A stretch of 64,000 bases of DNA, taken from Fibrobacteria bacterium (GTDB lineage Bacteria > Fibrobacterota > Fibrobacteria > UBA11236). Shown piece after piece: positions 1 through 8,799 of the stretch (position 1 is the stretch's first letter; every line of letters starts with the position of its first letter). The stretch spans positions 62,001 through 126,000 of the forward strand of contig JANYDA010000042.1 in assembly GCA_025360005.1 (NCBI GenBank). Reading direction: 5' to 3'. Made by a program: the position numbers and the translations under genes. The notes beneath the pieces are model-generated. The model worked only from the letters and a program-made list of their open reading frames with translations, had not been told where the DNA came from and ran no database searches.

Positions 1-529
1 TCTCGCGGCGGCAGGTGCCTTGGCGGCCGGAAGCGAAGATATGCCCGAAATCGAGCTGCTCATGCGTGGCTCCGAGTTCGCCGAACAAATCGAACACCTT
101 GTCCAGGGCTTTATGAGGCTCGCTGCCGGCGCGGTCGATCTTGTTGATGACCACGGCCAAAGTAAGCCCCATCTCCAACGCCTTCTTGGTCACGAAGCGC
201 GTCTGCGCCATGGGGCCTTCAAAGGCATCCACGATCAGCAATGCGCCGTCTACCGTGCCCAGCACGCGCTCCACTTGCCCGCCGAAATCGGCGTGCCCGG
301 GGGTGTCCACGATATTGATGAGGTAATCCTTATACTGGACCGAGGCGTTCTTGGATAGGATGGTGATGCCACGTTCCCGCTCCTGATCGTTCGAGTCCAT
401 GACCCGCTCCGTCATTACGGAGCCTTCGCGGAACACGCCGCTCTGCCTCAGGAGGCCGTCTACGAGGGTGGTCTTGCCATGATCAACGTGTGCGATGATG
501 GCGACATTGCGGATATGGGAACTTTTCAT
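1..529 (-). CDS. typA: Ribosome-associated GTPase TypA/BipA, N-terminal part (cut by window edge)
   Basis: Reading the minus strand from an ATG at 529 gives an open frame of about 176 codons that runs off the left edge of the window. It begins [20 protein letters not shown], with the translational-GTPase P-loop (AHVDHGKT, residues 13-20). The switch I block follows ([12 protein letters not shown], about 45-56), then the G3 motif DTPGH (about 72-76) and the G4 motif NKID (about 126-129). This arrangement, with 'ERVMDSND' and '[10 protein letters not shown]', is that of TypA/BipA rather than LepA or EF-G. TypA is a cytoplasmic GTPase that binds the 70S ribosome and helps ribosome assembly and stress adaptation. 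The GTPase domain is intact as far as seen. The later domains lie outside the window. A promoter is proposed about 110 bp upstream of the start. Confidence 0.95.
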   Translation of the reverse strand, partial: MKSSHIRNVAIIAHVDHGKTTLVDGLLRQSGVFREGSVMTERVMDSNDQERERGITILSKNASVQYKDYLINIVDTPGHADFGGQVERVLGTVDGALLIVDAFEGPMAQTRFVTKKALEMGLTLAVVINKIDRAGSEPHKALDKVFDLFGELGATHEQLDFGHIFASGRQGTCRRE

Positions 530-1206
530 GGAACAACTCGATGAATCGCCTGGAGGCGTGGGGTGGGAAAGGAAAGTTTCTGTTTGCCGGCTTGTATTAC
601 GGGGCTAGGCCTGATAGTGTACTGTTTTTCCGAAAGCCGAGCAAATAAGAGCAGAAAACGGGATTTCTGTCAACTAAACGGGTATTAATCCATAAAATCA
701 AGGTCCGAAGACATGGCCCTTGCCCCAAATAACCGAACTGAAACCGGTTTACGAAACGTTAACCCGCTTCAGAGTCGCGGTTATTCCCGGGTATGAGGAG
801 CCGGATCCGACCGCCCAGGGCTTTCCTGGAGACGATGGGCTATGACTTGGAGTCCGCGTCCGGACCGTTCCTATCATCCTGCTCCGGAAAAGGCGGCATC
901 TTGGATGCGACCATGGCGCGAGAGCGGAGACGGTAGCTTGCCGGTTACGTGGTGGGCGAATAACATTGTGCCGGAGAGGGACTTGGGAAACTAGTGGTTG
1001 GCAATATGTTGGCAACCGGGCAAGGGGGTCGGGAATAGCCGTGGATAAAATGTTTGCAACATGGCTAACCCGATAATCCTGATGAATTTATGCCGGCCTG
1101 GCTCCCACCGGTCTCTAGGAGCCGGATTTCCGGATCCCGTTGACTATCTTTTTCCTCTGTTTCTCAAGCCGTGGGGCAGTTGAGGCCCCTTTCCATAAGG
1201 AAATAC
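530..1206. other. 677-bp intergenic region between typA and smc
   Basis: This divergent spacer carries the typA promoter (645-673) and the smc ribosome-binding site (AAGGA near 1197-1201). No tRNA or convincing protein gene was found. A 7-bp direct repeat TTGGCAA occurs twice at 998-1015, separated by 4 bp, and a short inverted repeat ATGTT-TGC-AACAT lies nearby around 1049-1061; these could be protein-binding sites upstream of smc. The remaining open frames are short, lack ribosome-binding sites and resemble nothing known to me. Confidence 0.5.
645..673 (-). promoter_or_regulatory. Sigma70-type promoter for typA
   Basis: On the minus strand a perfect -35 hexamer TTGACA (673-668) is followed after exactly 17 bp by TCTTAT (650-645), which matches four of six -10 positions. 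Transcription would start near 638, leaving a leader of about 109 nt before the typA ATG at 529. This is read by eye; no start-site data are available. Confidence 0.5.
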
Positions 1207-4200
1207 ATGTACTTATCGAAGTTGCGGATTTTCGGATTCAAGTCGTTCGCGAACAAGGTGGAAGTCAACTTCCCCGGCGAAGGCATCACCTCCGTGGTGG
1301 GCCCCAACGGCTGCGGCAAATCCAATATCATCGATGCCATCCGCTGGGTGTTGGGCGAGCAACGCGCCAAGGTATTGCGATCCGGCAAGATGGAAGACGT
1401 CATCTTTTCCGGAACCGCCGAGCGCCCGCCCCTCAACATGGCGGAAGTCTCGCTCCTCATCAACAACGATTCCGGCGTACTGCCTTCCGAATACACCCAG
1501 ATCATGATCACGCGTCGCGCCTTCCGCAACGGCGAAACCGAATACCTGATCAACAATACGCCTTGCCGCCTCAAGGACATCCATAACCTGTTCTACGATA
1601 CGGGAATGGGAGCCGCTTCCTATTCCCTGATCGAAGCCAAGATGATCGACAGCATCCTGTCGGACAAGGCGGAAGAACGCCGGGTGATGTTCGAGGAAGC
1701 TTCCGGCATCAGCAAGTACAAGCAACAGCGCAAGGAAACCCTGCGCCAATTGGAGCGTACCGCCCTGGATCTGGCGCGCGTGGAAGACAACCTCAAGTTC
1801 GTCCAGCAGAACGTGAATATGTTCGAGCGCCAGGCCAAGAAGGCGGAGAAATGGCGCGAGATCAAGAAGGCCTATGTCTCCCTGGAATTGAGCTACAACT
1901 ACGATTCCTATATCCAACTGGAAGAGCGCTTTGGAACCTTCTCCGCGGAAGCGGAAAAGAACTTGGATCGATCGGGCGCGGTGCAATCCCAGATCACCGT
2001 GCGTGAATCCGAATTGGAAGAGGGCAAGCTGCTGATCCTGGAAGAGGAGCAGGAGTTGAGCCGCCTCAATCAGGTCGTCGCGGCGACGAATGCGGAAGTG
2101 GTGCGCCTGGAGAACGAACTGGATCGCTCCCGTGATCGCCTGGTCCACCTGGACGAATCCATGCGCCGCTTGGCTGGGGAAAGCGAACAGGCAGGGCGCC
2201 GCATGGGCGAGTTCGCGGTGGAGAAGCGCACGGACTACGAGGAGATCGCGCGCCTGGAAACGGAAAAGTCGGCTTTGGCCCGCTTGACGGAAGGGCATGC
2301 GGAGGAAAAGACCCGCCTGCACCAGAACTATGCGGAGAAGCGGCGCCGCGCCGATGAGCTTGCGGAAGAGCGCATGCAGGCGCTGGAAGAGTTGTCCGGG
2401 TTGCGCAACCGGGCGGCCGCGGCCAACAGCGAATTGCAGCATCTGAAAGAAGATGAAGGCGAACTTGACGCCGCTCTGCAAGACGTTTCCGATCGCTTCC
2501 GGACCTTTGCGGAAGAGAAACGCGCTCTGGAAGAGGACGTGCGCAAACTGGAAATCCAGGTGACGGAATTGGGCGGCCGTATCGGCGCCGGTTCCGCCCG
2601 GCTGGTGGAGATAGCCCGGGAGCTGGATGGCTTGCGTTTGGAAGAGCGCGCCTGCACATCCGAAAAGGTGGCCCTGGAAACGCGCCATGCCATGCTCAAG
2701 GGTTTGCAGGAAAGCATGGAAGGCGTGGACGGCGGCGTGCAGCACCTTTTGGCCAAGGCCAAGGACCGGATCCAATCCCTGCTGGCCGATGCCGTGCAGG
2801 TTCCCGAAGACGCCGTGGTGGTGGCGGAAAAATGCCTGGGCCGTTATCTCCAGACCTTGGTGGTTCAGGATCGCGGCGCAGAGTTGGATCTCTTGCGGGA
2901 GCTGAAGCAATCGGAAAAAGGCGAGGCCTTGTTGTTCGCTTCCGGAGGCGGTTCCCAGTTCGCCCGCGTGCGGCCGGATTTCTCCGGCGAACCCGGCTTC
3001 CAAGGTTGGATAGTGGACAAAGTGAAAAGCGATGCCGGCCTGCGGCCCCTGTTGGAGTTGGCGTTGGGCCACTATGCCCTGGTGGAAAGCCAGGATGCGG
3101 CCTGGACCCTGTTGCCCAAGCTGGGCGGTCGGGACATTTGGCTGGTGACCCCGTCCGGCGAGATGTTGCACGCCTCGGGCCTGGTTTTGGGCGGCGCCAA
3201 GAAGGGCCAGCAAACCGGCCTGTTGCAACGCAAGCTTTTGCTGGAACAGACCGCGACCCGGCTGGTGGACGTGACCGCCAAGGTAAAGGAGCTTTCGGAA
3301 GCCATCCTGGCGCTGGACGCGGAGCGCAAGACCCTGGAGGCGGGCCAGAACGCCATGGGCCAGGAGCAAAAGCAGACCGAGCGCAAATGGCAGGAACAGA
3401 AATCCAAGCTGAACTACCTGAACACCTCGCTGGAAACCATGGACAAGGACAAGTCCCAGAAGCGCCTCAAGCTGGAGACCGTGCGCGAGCAGCTGGAAGA
3501 ACGCGAACGCGGCCAGGCCGACATGGCCGGGCGCCTGGAACAGGGCGAAGAGTCCCGCAAGGTGCTGGAGAACCAGTTCCATCAGGCGCTGGAATCGGTG
3601 CATAAGGCGGAAGCGGAGCGCGCGCGTTTCGAGGAAGCCCTGCGGGACCTGGACAAGAACAAGGCCCACAACGAGTCGCAGACCAAGGCGCTCAAATTGC
3701 GGTTGGAATACCTGGATCGATCCGAGAAGGAACAATTGGAGCTGGTGGGCAAGAACGCGGCCCAAAAGGAAGAGTGGGACGCGCTGGCGGTGCAATTGCG
3801 GGAACGCATGGAAACCCTGGCCGACCAAATCCAGTCTTTGCATGGGCGTATGACCGGCGAAGAGACATTGCGCGATGAAGCCAAGGGCGTGTACGATTCC
3901 AAGATCGGCCGGTTGGACGAGATGCGCATCCTCATCCGCAACCTCAACGACGAATTGCGCGCGGCAACCCAGGCTCATCACGATTTCTCCATGAAGATGG
4001 AGCAGGCGCGCGCAGCCATGAAGAATATCCGCGAACGCATGTTCGAATTGCACGAGGTCGATCTTTCCAATCCCACTAAGCCCGGTGACGAAGGCGAGGC
4101 GGTGCTGGTCTTTGAGCGCGTGGCCTATGATTCCGCCACGGCCGGCGAGGAGATCGCTTCGTATAAGGATAAGCTCAAGAACCTGGGCAACATCAATCCC

Positions 4201-4797
4201 GGCGCCTTGGACGACTACGAGGCCGAAAAGGCCAAGCTGGACGAGGTGAACAAGCAGTACACGGACCTGGAGAAGGCGCGCCTGGGGCTGGAGAAGGCCA
4301 TCAAGAAATTGGACAAGGTTGCGCGCGAGCAGTTCCTGGCCACCTTCGGCGTGGTGCAGAAGAATTTCCAGGAAGTGTTCTCCAGCCTGTTCGAAGGCGG
4401 CGAAGCGCAGCTGGCGCTGGAAGACAACGTGGATCCGCTGGACGCGAAGATCGAGATCAACGCCCGGCCCACCGGCAAGAAGATGCGCGGCGTGTCCCTG
4501 CTTTCCGGCGGCGAACGCGCGCTCACGGCCATCTCCCTGCTTTTCGCATTGTACCTGGTCCGCCCCTCGCCCTATTGCATCATGGACGAGGTCGACGGTC
4601 CGTTGGACGACGCCAATATCGGGCGCTTCGTCAACTTGCTGCGGCGCTTCGCGCACCAGACCCAGTTCATCGTGGTCACCCATAACAAGCGCACCATGGC
4701 CGCCTCGGACATGCTGTACGGGGTGACGCAGGAGATCAAGGGCATCTCCAAGCTGGTGAGCGTGCAACTGGACGAAGCCAGCCGGATCGCGGCGTAA
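1207..4797 (+). CDS. smc: Chromosome segregation ATPase SMC
   Basis: The 1196-residue protein has the full SMC architecture. A Walker A motif GPNGCGKSN lies at residues 32-40. Two long charged coiled-coil arms (about 170-500 and 670-1000) flank a hinge at about 510-670. The C-terminal half-ATPase has the signature LSGGE (about 1099-1103), Walker B with the catalytic pair DE at about 1127-1128 (CIMDEVDGPLDD), and the D/H-loop segment VVTHNKRTM. SMC dimers compact and help segregate the chromosome with ScpA and ScpB, neither of which is in the window. The ATG at 1207 was chosen over one at 1171 because it follows AAGGA at good spacing and begins the conserved MYLSKLRIFGFKSF. The length is normal for bacterial SMC. 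The gene is followed immediately by an intergenic repeat. Confidence 0.97.
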   Translation: MYLSKLRIFGFKSFANKVEVNFPGEGITSVVGPNGCGKSNIIDAIRWVLGEQRAKVLRSGKMEDVIFSGTAERPPLNMAEVSLLINNDSGVLPSEYTQIMITRRAFRNGETEYLINNTPCRLKDIHNLFYDTGMGAASYSLIEAKMIDSILSDKAEERRVMFEEASGISKYKQQRKETLRQLERTALDLARVEDNLKFVQQNVNMFERQAKKAEKWREIKKAYVSLELSYNYDSYIQLEERFGTFSAEAEKNLDRSGAVQSQITVRESELEEGKLLILEEEQELSRLNQVVAATNAEVVRLENELDRSRDRLVHLDESMRRLAGESEQAGRRMGEFAVEKRTDYEEIARLETEKSALARLTEGHAEEKTRLHQNYAEKRRRADELAEERMQALEELSGLRNRAAAANSELQHLKEDEGELDAALQDVSDRFRTFAEEKRALEEDVRKLEIQVTELGGRIGAGSARLVEIARELDGLRLEERACTSEKVALETRHAMLKGLQESMEGVDGGVQHLLAKAKDRIQSLLADAVQVPEDAVVVAEKCLGRYLQTLVVQDRGAELDLLRELKQSEKGEALLFASGGGSQFARVRPDFSGEPGFQGWIVDKVKSDAGLRPLLELALGHYALVESQDAAWTLLPKLGGRDIWLVTPSGEMLHASGLVLGGAKKGQQTGLLQRKLLLEQTATRLVDVTAKVKELSEAILALDAERKTLEAGQNAMGQEQKQTERKWQEQKSKLNYLNTSLETMDKDKSQKRLKLETVREQLEERERGQADMAGRLEQGEESRKVLENQFHQALESVHKAEAERARFEEALRDLDKNKAHNESQTKALKLRLEYLDRSEKEQLELVGKNAAQKEEWDALAVQLRERMETLADQIQSLHGRMTGEETLRDEAKGVYDSKIGRLDEMRILIRNLNDELRAATQAHHDFSMKMEQARAAMKNIRERMFELHEVDLSNPTKPGDEGEAVLVFERVAYDSATAGEEIASYKDKLKNLGNINPGALDDYEAEKAKLDEVNKQYTDLEKARLGLEKAIKKLDKVAREQFLATFGVVQKNFQEVFSSLFEGGEAQLALEDNVDPLDAKIEINARPTGKKMRGVSLLSGGERALTAISLLFALYLVRPSPYCIMDEVDGPLDDANIGRFVNLLRRFAHQTQFIVVTHNKRTMAASDMLYGVTQEIKGISKLVSVQLDEASRIAA

Positions 4798-4860
4798 TGG
4801 CTCGTCGCTCCAGAGTTTGCAAAGCAAACTCTACGCTCCTCGCTTTTACAAGTTTGCCGG
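4798..4860 (+). repeat. Intergenic repeat, copy A, with a perfect hairpin
   Basis: This 63-bp block starts right after the smc stop codon and matches copy B at 7801-7863 in about 54 of 63 positions by my manual alignment, without gaps. It contains a perfect 9-bp inverted repeat, AGAGTTTGC-AAA-GCAAACTCT (4812-4832). A degenerate half-copy follows at about 4866-4905. Read on the minus strand, the copies encode the same peptide (KARSVEFALQT), which reflects the repeat and not a gene. The hairpin may act as a processing or weak termination signal for smc, although no T-run follows directly. Confidence 0.75.
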
Positions 4861-4918
4861 ATCGGCTCTCCGGAATTCGCTTTGCAAGCTCCACGTTTCC
4901 TCGCACGGAAGAAGCGGC

Positions 4919-6259
4919 GTGAACGCGTTGCGGGAGTTCTTCCTCCGCGGCGTCCATTTCCTGACGCGACCCAACCTTTCCGAACGCCGCCAAAACATCT
5001 GGTTCCAGGTGGAGGCCAAGGCCGAGCGTTCCTCCAACGTCATCCGCTCCATCTATGTGTTGATCTGGGTCATTTCCACCCTGGGGCATGCGCGGGGCAA
5101 TATGTATTGGTCCAATGTGGCCAATCTCGGCTGCGGCGGTTTCTGGCTGGCCTGGTGCATGGGCTACCAGACCTATCTGCTGCGCCGCCCCTACCAGAAA
5201 TGGTTCAAATATTTCTCGACCAGCGTGGATATGGTGGTCATCACCGCCATGCTCGCCATTTACGCCCACGGGTCCGGCTATGCCTATGCGCTCAAGGTCC
5301 CCACCTTCTATAATTATTTCTGCTGCCTTGGGCTGGCCGCCATGCGCTACCGTCTGCACCTGGCCGTCTATAGCGGCGTGGTCGCCGTGGCCTGCTATCT
5401 GGCCCTGTTCATCCATCTGTGCCTGACCTACCCCGTGCAATTCGGCACCGGATTGGAGCATGCGACCACCGGCAAGATCAGCGGAAGCTATATCGGATTC
5501 AATTTCCTTTACCTCATCGTCTTCACCTTCCTCATCTATTTCCTGGTATACAACGTCAAGCGCCTGGTGAATGTGCGCGTGCGCGAAGGGGAGGCCGCCC
5601 TCAAGGCCAAGGAGCGCGCCGCCATCGCCGCCAATGTGGCGCATGAGATCAAGAATCCCCTGGAAGGCATTTACGGCGCCGCGCAAATCCTCAAGGAGGA
5701 AGGCAAGGGTAATCCCAAGTTCATCGACATGATCCTCAAGGATTCCGTGCGGCTCAACGGCGTGGTGCAGCAGTTTTTGCAATTCTCCCGGCCCTTCCGC
5801 ACGCGCATGTCCGATTTCGATCTGGTCGAATCCGTCTCCGGGTTCTGCAGGGAGCAGGCTTCCGTGGCCGGGTCCGAGAAAGTCCGCTTCCATTCCGATA
5901 GCGACTACGTCCCCATCCACGCCGATCAGGAAGGCCTGCGCCAGGTTCTGCTCAACCTCTACCAGAACGCGCGCCGCTACCAGGATGCGGGCAAGGCCGT
6001 GGACGTGAGCGTGCGCGGGAAAGGCGAATACGCGGAAGTGCTGATCGAGGACGATGGTGAGGGTATTCCGGAGGGCAACCGCGAGCGCGTCTTCGATCCC
6101 TTCTTCACCACTTCTTCCAAAGGCACCGGCTTGGGGCTGGCCATCTCGCGTAAGATCGCCCGGGAAATGGGCGGGGATTTGTACTTTGAGCCCAAGCAGC
6201 CCGGAGCCCGTTTCGTGCTGTCTTTGAAACCCGGAACCCCCGGAGAGACCGCCCTTTGA
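4919..6259 (+). CDS. Membrane-bound sensor histidine kinase
   Basis: The protein of about 446 residues has an N-terminal sensor region with about six hydrophobic segments (roughly residues 40-210), a DHp helix with the phospho-acceptor H-box [10 protein letters not shown] (His near residue 242), and a HATPase domain with the N-box NLYQNARR, the G1 box [10 protein letters not shown] and the G2 box [12 protein letters not shown]. It should autophosphorylate in response to an unknown signal and pass the phosphate to the regulator encoded by the overlapping next gene. The frame is open upstream to 4817, but that part lies inside the repeat. I chose the GTG at 4919, which has GGAAG 7 nt upstream. 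There is no PAS, GAF or periplasmic sensor domain, so the signal is probably sensed within or near the membrane. Confidence 0.9.
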   Translation: MNALREFFLRGVHFLTRPNLSERRQNIWFQVEAKAERSSNVIRSIYVLIWVISTLGHARGNMYWSNVANLGCGGFWLAWCMGYQTYLLRRPYQKWFKYFSTSVDMVVITAMLAIYAHGSGYAYALKVPTFYNYFCCLGLAAMRYRLHLAVYSGVVAVACYLALFIHLCLTYPVQFGTGLEHATTGKISGSYIGFNFLYLIVFTFLIYFLVYNVKRLVNVRVREGEAALKAKERAAIAANVAHEIKNPLEGIYGAAQILKEEGKGNPKFIDMILKDSVRLNGVVQQFLQFSRPFRTRMSDFDLVESVSGFCREQASVAGSEKVRFHSDSDYVPIHADQEGLRQVLLNLYQNARRYQDAGKAVDVSVRGKGEYAEVLIEDDGEGIPEGNRERVFDPFFTTSSKGTGLGLAISRKIAREMGGDLYFEPKQPGARFVLSLKPGTPGETAL

Positions 6260-7611
6260 ACCAGAGCGAATCCGTACGCGGACGCTTTCTCGTCGTCGAC
6301 GACGAAGAGCATATCCGCGAAATCCTGAAAGCGACCTTGGAGCCTTTGGCGCTTTCCGTGCATGAAGCGGGTTCCGCCGAAGAGGCGCTGGATCTGGTGC
6401 GCGAGGAAAACCTGGACGTCATCATTTGCGACGTGCAAATGCCGGGCATGAACGGATTGGAATTCCTGAACAAGGTCAAGACGGAACAGCCCGCCATCAA
6501 GTTCCTGATGATCACGGCGCACGGCACCATGGATACCGCCGTCAAGGCCCTGCGCTATGGCGCTTCCGATTTCCTGACCAAGCCTTTCGAGAACGAGGCC
6601 ATCCGGCAAATCGCCCGTCGCCTGCTGCGCGAGCGCGCCGGCCCCGTGGATCCGGGCCTGACATCGGCCTCCAGCGGAACTGTCCGCAGCGTACTGGAAG
6701 GCATAATCGGCAAGAGCGCCCCGTTTTCCGCCTGCCTGGAGAAGGCCCGCAAAGCTTCGGCGGCGGATACCACCGTGCTCCTCTGCGGAGAAAGCGGCAC
6801 CGGCAAGGAAGTGATGGCGCGCGCCATCCACAATCTCAGCCGCCGTGCGGACAAACCCCTGATCGCGGTCAATTGCGGCGCCATCCCGGAGAACCTGCTC
6901 GAGAGCGAGTTGTTCGGCCATGAAAAAGGGGCGTTCACTGGCGCTATCGCTTCCAAGCCCGGCAAATTCACCTTGGCCGACGGTGGCACCATTTTCCTCG
7001 ACGAAATAGGGGAGATGCCCTTGATCATGCAGGTCAAGCTGCTGCGCGTGATCCAAGAACGGGTGGTGGAGCCGGTCGGCTCCACGCGCACGCAAAAAGT
7101 GGACTTCCGCCTCATTGCCGCCACCAACCGCAATCTCAAGGACGAGATCAAATCCGGCCGCTTCCGCGAGGATCTCTACTACCGCCTCAACATCATCCCC
7201 ATCGATTTGCCGCCCTTGCGGGATAGGGACGGCGATGTGCTGATCCTGGCCCGCAATTTCCTGGCCTATTACAACGATCGCTACGGTTGCCGCTATAACC
7301 TGACGGACGAGAACGAACGGGATCTCCAAGCCTACGCATGGCCTGGCAATGTGCGCGAGTTGGCGAACGCCATCGAGCGCGCCGTGGTGCTCGCTTCCGG
7401 GGACGGATTGGCCTTTGCGTTCGAAGGCGCTGCCGTCCCCTCCGGCCAGAAAGCGGCCGTGGGCATCAAGGACAAGAAGCAGGCCGTGGAACGCGAAGAA
7501 ATAGTGAAAGCCCTGGAGTTGAACCGTTGGAACAAGACGCAGACGGCCGAGTCCTTGGGGATAAGCCGTCGGTCGCTGCTGTATAAGATCAAAGAGTTCG
7601 GCATCGCCTGA
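6256..7611 (+). CDS. NtrC-family sigma54-dependent response regulator
   Basis: This 451-residue regulator has three parts. A receiver domain (about 10-120) carries the phospho-acceptor Asp59, the switch Thr88 and Lys109. An AAA+ domain (about 145-375) has Walker A GESGTGKE (178-185) and the sigma54-contacting GAFTGA loop (225-230). A Fis-type helix-turn-helix lies at the C-terminus (about 420-450). Phosphorylation by the partner kinase should drive ATP-dependent opening of sigma54 promoters. The start is a TTG that overlaps the kinase stop as TTGA, so the two genes are translationally coupled. A bidirectional terminator follows at 7689-7727. Regulated genes are not evident; the pair is flanked by copies of the same intergenic repeat. 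Confidence 0.95.
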   Translation: MNQSESVRGRFLVVDDEEHIREILKATLEPLALSVHEAGSAEEALDLVREENLDVIICDVQMPGMNGLEFLNKVKTEQPAIKFLMITAHGTMDTAVKALRYGASDFLTKPFENEAIRQIARRLLRERAGPVDPGLTSASSGTVRSVLEGIIGKSAPFSACLEKARKASAADTTVLLCGESGTGKEVMARAIHNLSRRADKPLIAVNCGAIPENLLESELFGHEKGAFTGAIASKPGKFTLADGGTIFLDEIGEMPLIMQVKLLRVIQERVVEPVGSTRTQKVDFRLIAATNRNLKDEIKSGRFREDLYYRLNIIPIDLPPLRDRDGDVLILARNFLAYYNDRYGCRYNLTDENERDLQAYAWPGNVRELANAIERAVVLASGDGLAFAFEGAAVPSGQKAAVGIKDKKQAVEREEIVKALELNRWNKTQTAESLGISRRSLLYKIKEFGIA

Positions 7612-7688
7612 GCGGCTTTAAGGCTGCGGGAGAACCGCGTCAAAGAGAAGGGCACTGGCCCAGTGCCGCCCATACTCCGCCTGCGAAT

Positions 7689-7727
7689 AAAAAACCAACC
7701 GCGCTTCCGGAACGGGTGGTTTTCTTT
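7689..7727. terminator. Bidirectional rho-independent terminator
   Basis: The arms AAAACCAACCG (7691-7701) and CGGGTGGTTTT (7713-7723) pair with one mismatch around an 11-nt loop, and TTCTTT follows on the plus strand. On the minus strand the stem is followed by a T-run too. It can therefore end the kinase-regulator operon from the left and the ECF sigma gene from the right. A separate 7-bp hairpin GGCACTG-GCC-CAGTGCC precedes it at 7651-7667. Confidence 0.7.
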
Positions 7728-7800
7728 CAGTGGATGGGATGCGGAGCATGGCCCCTGGCGCGGGTACCCCTTGTGGGGGGACCAAAGGCCATGTCCGCAT

Positions 7801-7863
7801 TGGCTCGTCGCTTCTGAGTTTGCAGGGCAAACTCAACGCTCCTCGCTTTATTAAGTCTGCCGG
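7801..7863 (+). repeat. Intergenic repeat, copy B, with hairpin
   Basis: This is the second good copy of the 63-bp repeat seen after smc. It keeps the hairpin GAGTTTGC-AGG-GCAAACTC (7816-7834), in which the loop has changed while both arms are conserved. That pattern suggests the stem matters. It lies between the two-component operon and the convergent ECF sigma gene, inside a 356-bp gene-free stretch (7612-7967) otherwise occupied by a terminator and copy C. Confidence 0.75.
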
Positions 7864-7902
7864 CTCCCGCTTCGCGGTTCGCCCGGTTGGGGTGGGGGTG
7901 AT

Positions 7903-7957
7903 TCGCTTCTGAGTTTGCAGGACAAATCCAACGCTTCTCGCTTTTTAAATCTAGCGG
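7903..7957 (+). repeat. Intergenic repeat, degenerate copy C
   Basis: It begins TCGCTTCTGAGTTTGCAG, identical to copy B at that point, and continues with the recognisable blocks ACGCTTCTCGCTTT and AGCGG, but the right hairpin arm is eroded (ACAAATCC instead of GCAAACTC). It lies about 100 bp downstream of copy B. The half-copy after copy A has a shorter offset of about 60 bp. It ends just before the stop codon of the ECF sigma gene. Confidence 0.6.
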
Positions 7958-7967
7958 TTCCCGCTTT

Positions 7968-8594
7968 TTAGCCTTCGTCATATTCTTCGGCGGTGATGCG
8001 AGCGGTTCCGGCTTCGCAGCAAACGTCTTCCAGGGAATCGCTGAGTTCGGTCTTGAGCAGGGCTACCTTGGCCTGGAACTTCGCCAGGCGCTTGGTGATG
8101 GCCACACGGGACACGCCGCAAATTTCGGCTATCTCTTCGTGTGTCAGGCCCACTTCAAAGCGGAGGAAAACTACTTGGCGGTTGGCCGCGTCCATGGTTT
8201 CCAGCAAGCGGCGGAACAGGCGCTTGGCGGGATTGTCCGGGGAGGTTTCCGGCGTGCGGCTGAAGGCCAGATCGTCGCCATAGCCGGCCAGCAATTCGGT
8301 CTGGCGTTTCTTCCAGCGCAGGTGATCCAGGCAATGGTTGGTGGCAACGCGATAGAGCCAGGTGGAAGGCTGGGAGTTGCCTTCGAAACCGGCGAAGCTT
8401 CCGTGGACCTTGAGGAAGATCTCCTGGGACAGGTCGTCGGCTTCTTCCCGGTTTTTAGTATATCGGTAGCACACGCGATGTACGAGCTGGAAGTACAACT
8501 CGTACATGTTCTGGAAGGCATCATGACCCAGGGTCTTGTTAACGGTGTCGAGGGTCTTGGATTCGGTCTGGTTCGGAAGCGTTGTATTCATCAT
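7968..8594 (-). CDS. RNA polymerase ECF-type sigma factor
   Basis: The 208-residue protein has sigma70 region 2 (about residues 25-95, with 'ADDLSQEIFLKVH' and 'STWLYRVATNHCLDHLR') and region 4.2 (about 135-185, with a helix-turn-helix around 'LTHEEIAEICGVSRVAITKRL'), and no regions 1 or 3. This is the ECF layout. Such factors direct RNA polymerase to a small set of envelope or stress promoters and often autoregulate. No anti-sigma gene follows in the same direction. The gene is divergent from a three-gene outer-membrane operon, which makes that operon a candidate target. A tandem ATG (8594 or 8591) leaves the exact start open. The C-terminal tail after region 4 contains a Cys-Cys pair and a further Cys-free acidic end. 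Confidence 0.92.
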   Translation of the reverse strand: MMNTTLPNQTESKTLDTVNKTLGHDAFQNMYELYFQLVHRVCYRYTKNREEADDLSQEIFLKVHGSFAGFEGNSQPSTWLYRVATNHCLDHLRWKKRQTELLAGYGDDLAFSRTPETSPDNPAKRLFRRLLETMDAANRQVVFLRFEVGLTHEEIAEICGVSRVAITKRLAKFQAKVALLKTELSDSLEDVCCEAGTARITAEEYDEG

Positions 8595-8654
8595 GTAGAC
8601 CAGTCAAAGCAACGGGCGTGCCATAGTGGAAATGGCCCTTTTTCCTGCGAATAA

Positions 8655-8725
8655 CCGGAAATTTTGAGCTTTCCGGGTGAATGTGCGCAAGGGTTTGCGC
8701 AGGGTGCGCAAGGGGTTTTGCGCAA
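8655..8725 (+). promoter_or_regulatory. Candidate operator: inverted repeat plus four TGCGCA direct repeats
   Basis: Between the ECF sigma gene and the divergent lipoprotein gene lies an inverted repeat CCGGAAA-N8-TTTCCGG (8655-8676). It is followed by four copies of TGCGCA, three extended to TGCGCAA, starting at 8684, 8696, 8705 and 8719. Spacing is 12, 9 and 14 bp, about one helical turn on average, and most copies are followed by GGG. The core TGCGCA is itself palindromic. The position suits a regulator site for one or both divergent units; the binding protein is unknown. Confidence 0.45.
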
Positions 8726-8799
8726 GCCGGGAAGGAAGATTGGGAAGCAGGCTTCATATGGCCCATAAGGCTTGCAAGGGATGGGCGGGATTAGCCACA

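Noticed and set aside
793-936. 47-codon plus-strand frame starting MRSRIRPPRAFLE
   Set aside because: No Shine-Dalgarno, low-complexity Arg-rich sequence and no context; judged to be chance.
999-1014. GG-N10-GC sigma54-like sequence upstream of smc
   Set aside because: The -12 half fits poorly and the match arises from the TTGGCAA direct repeat; smc is not expected to use sigma54.
749-1015. 88-codon minus-strand frame upstream of smc
   Set aside because: No ribosome-binding site, composition unlike the real genes, and no recognisable motif; it overlaps possible regulatory repeats.
1213-4827. 1204-codon minus-strand frame antisense to smc
   Set aside because: Mirror of the smc codon pattern in GC-rich DNA; the His/Gln/Leu-rich product is typical of antisense shadows.
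7801-7981. Minus-strand 84-codon frame containing KARSVEFALQT
   Set aside because: The same peptide is spelled by each copy of the intergenic repeat and the frame has no other support.
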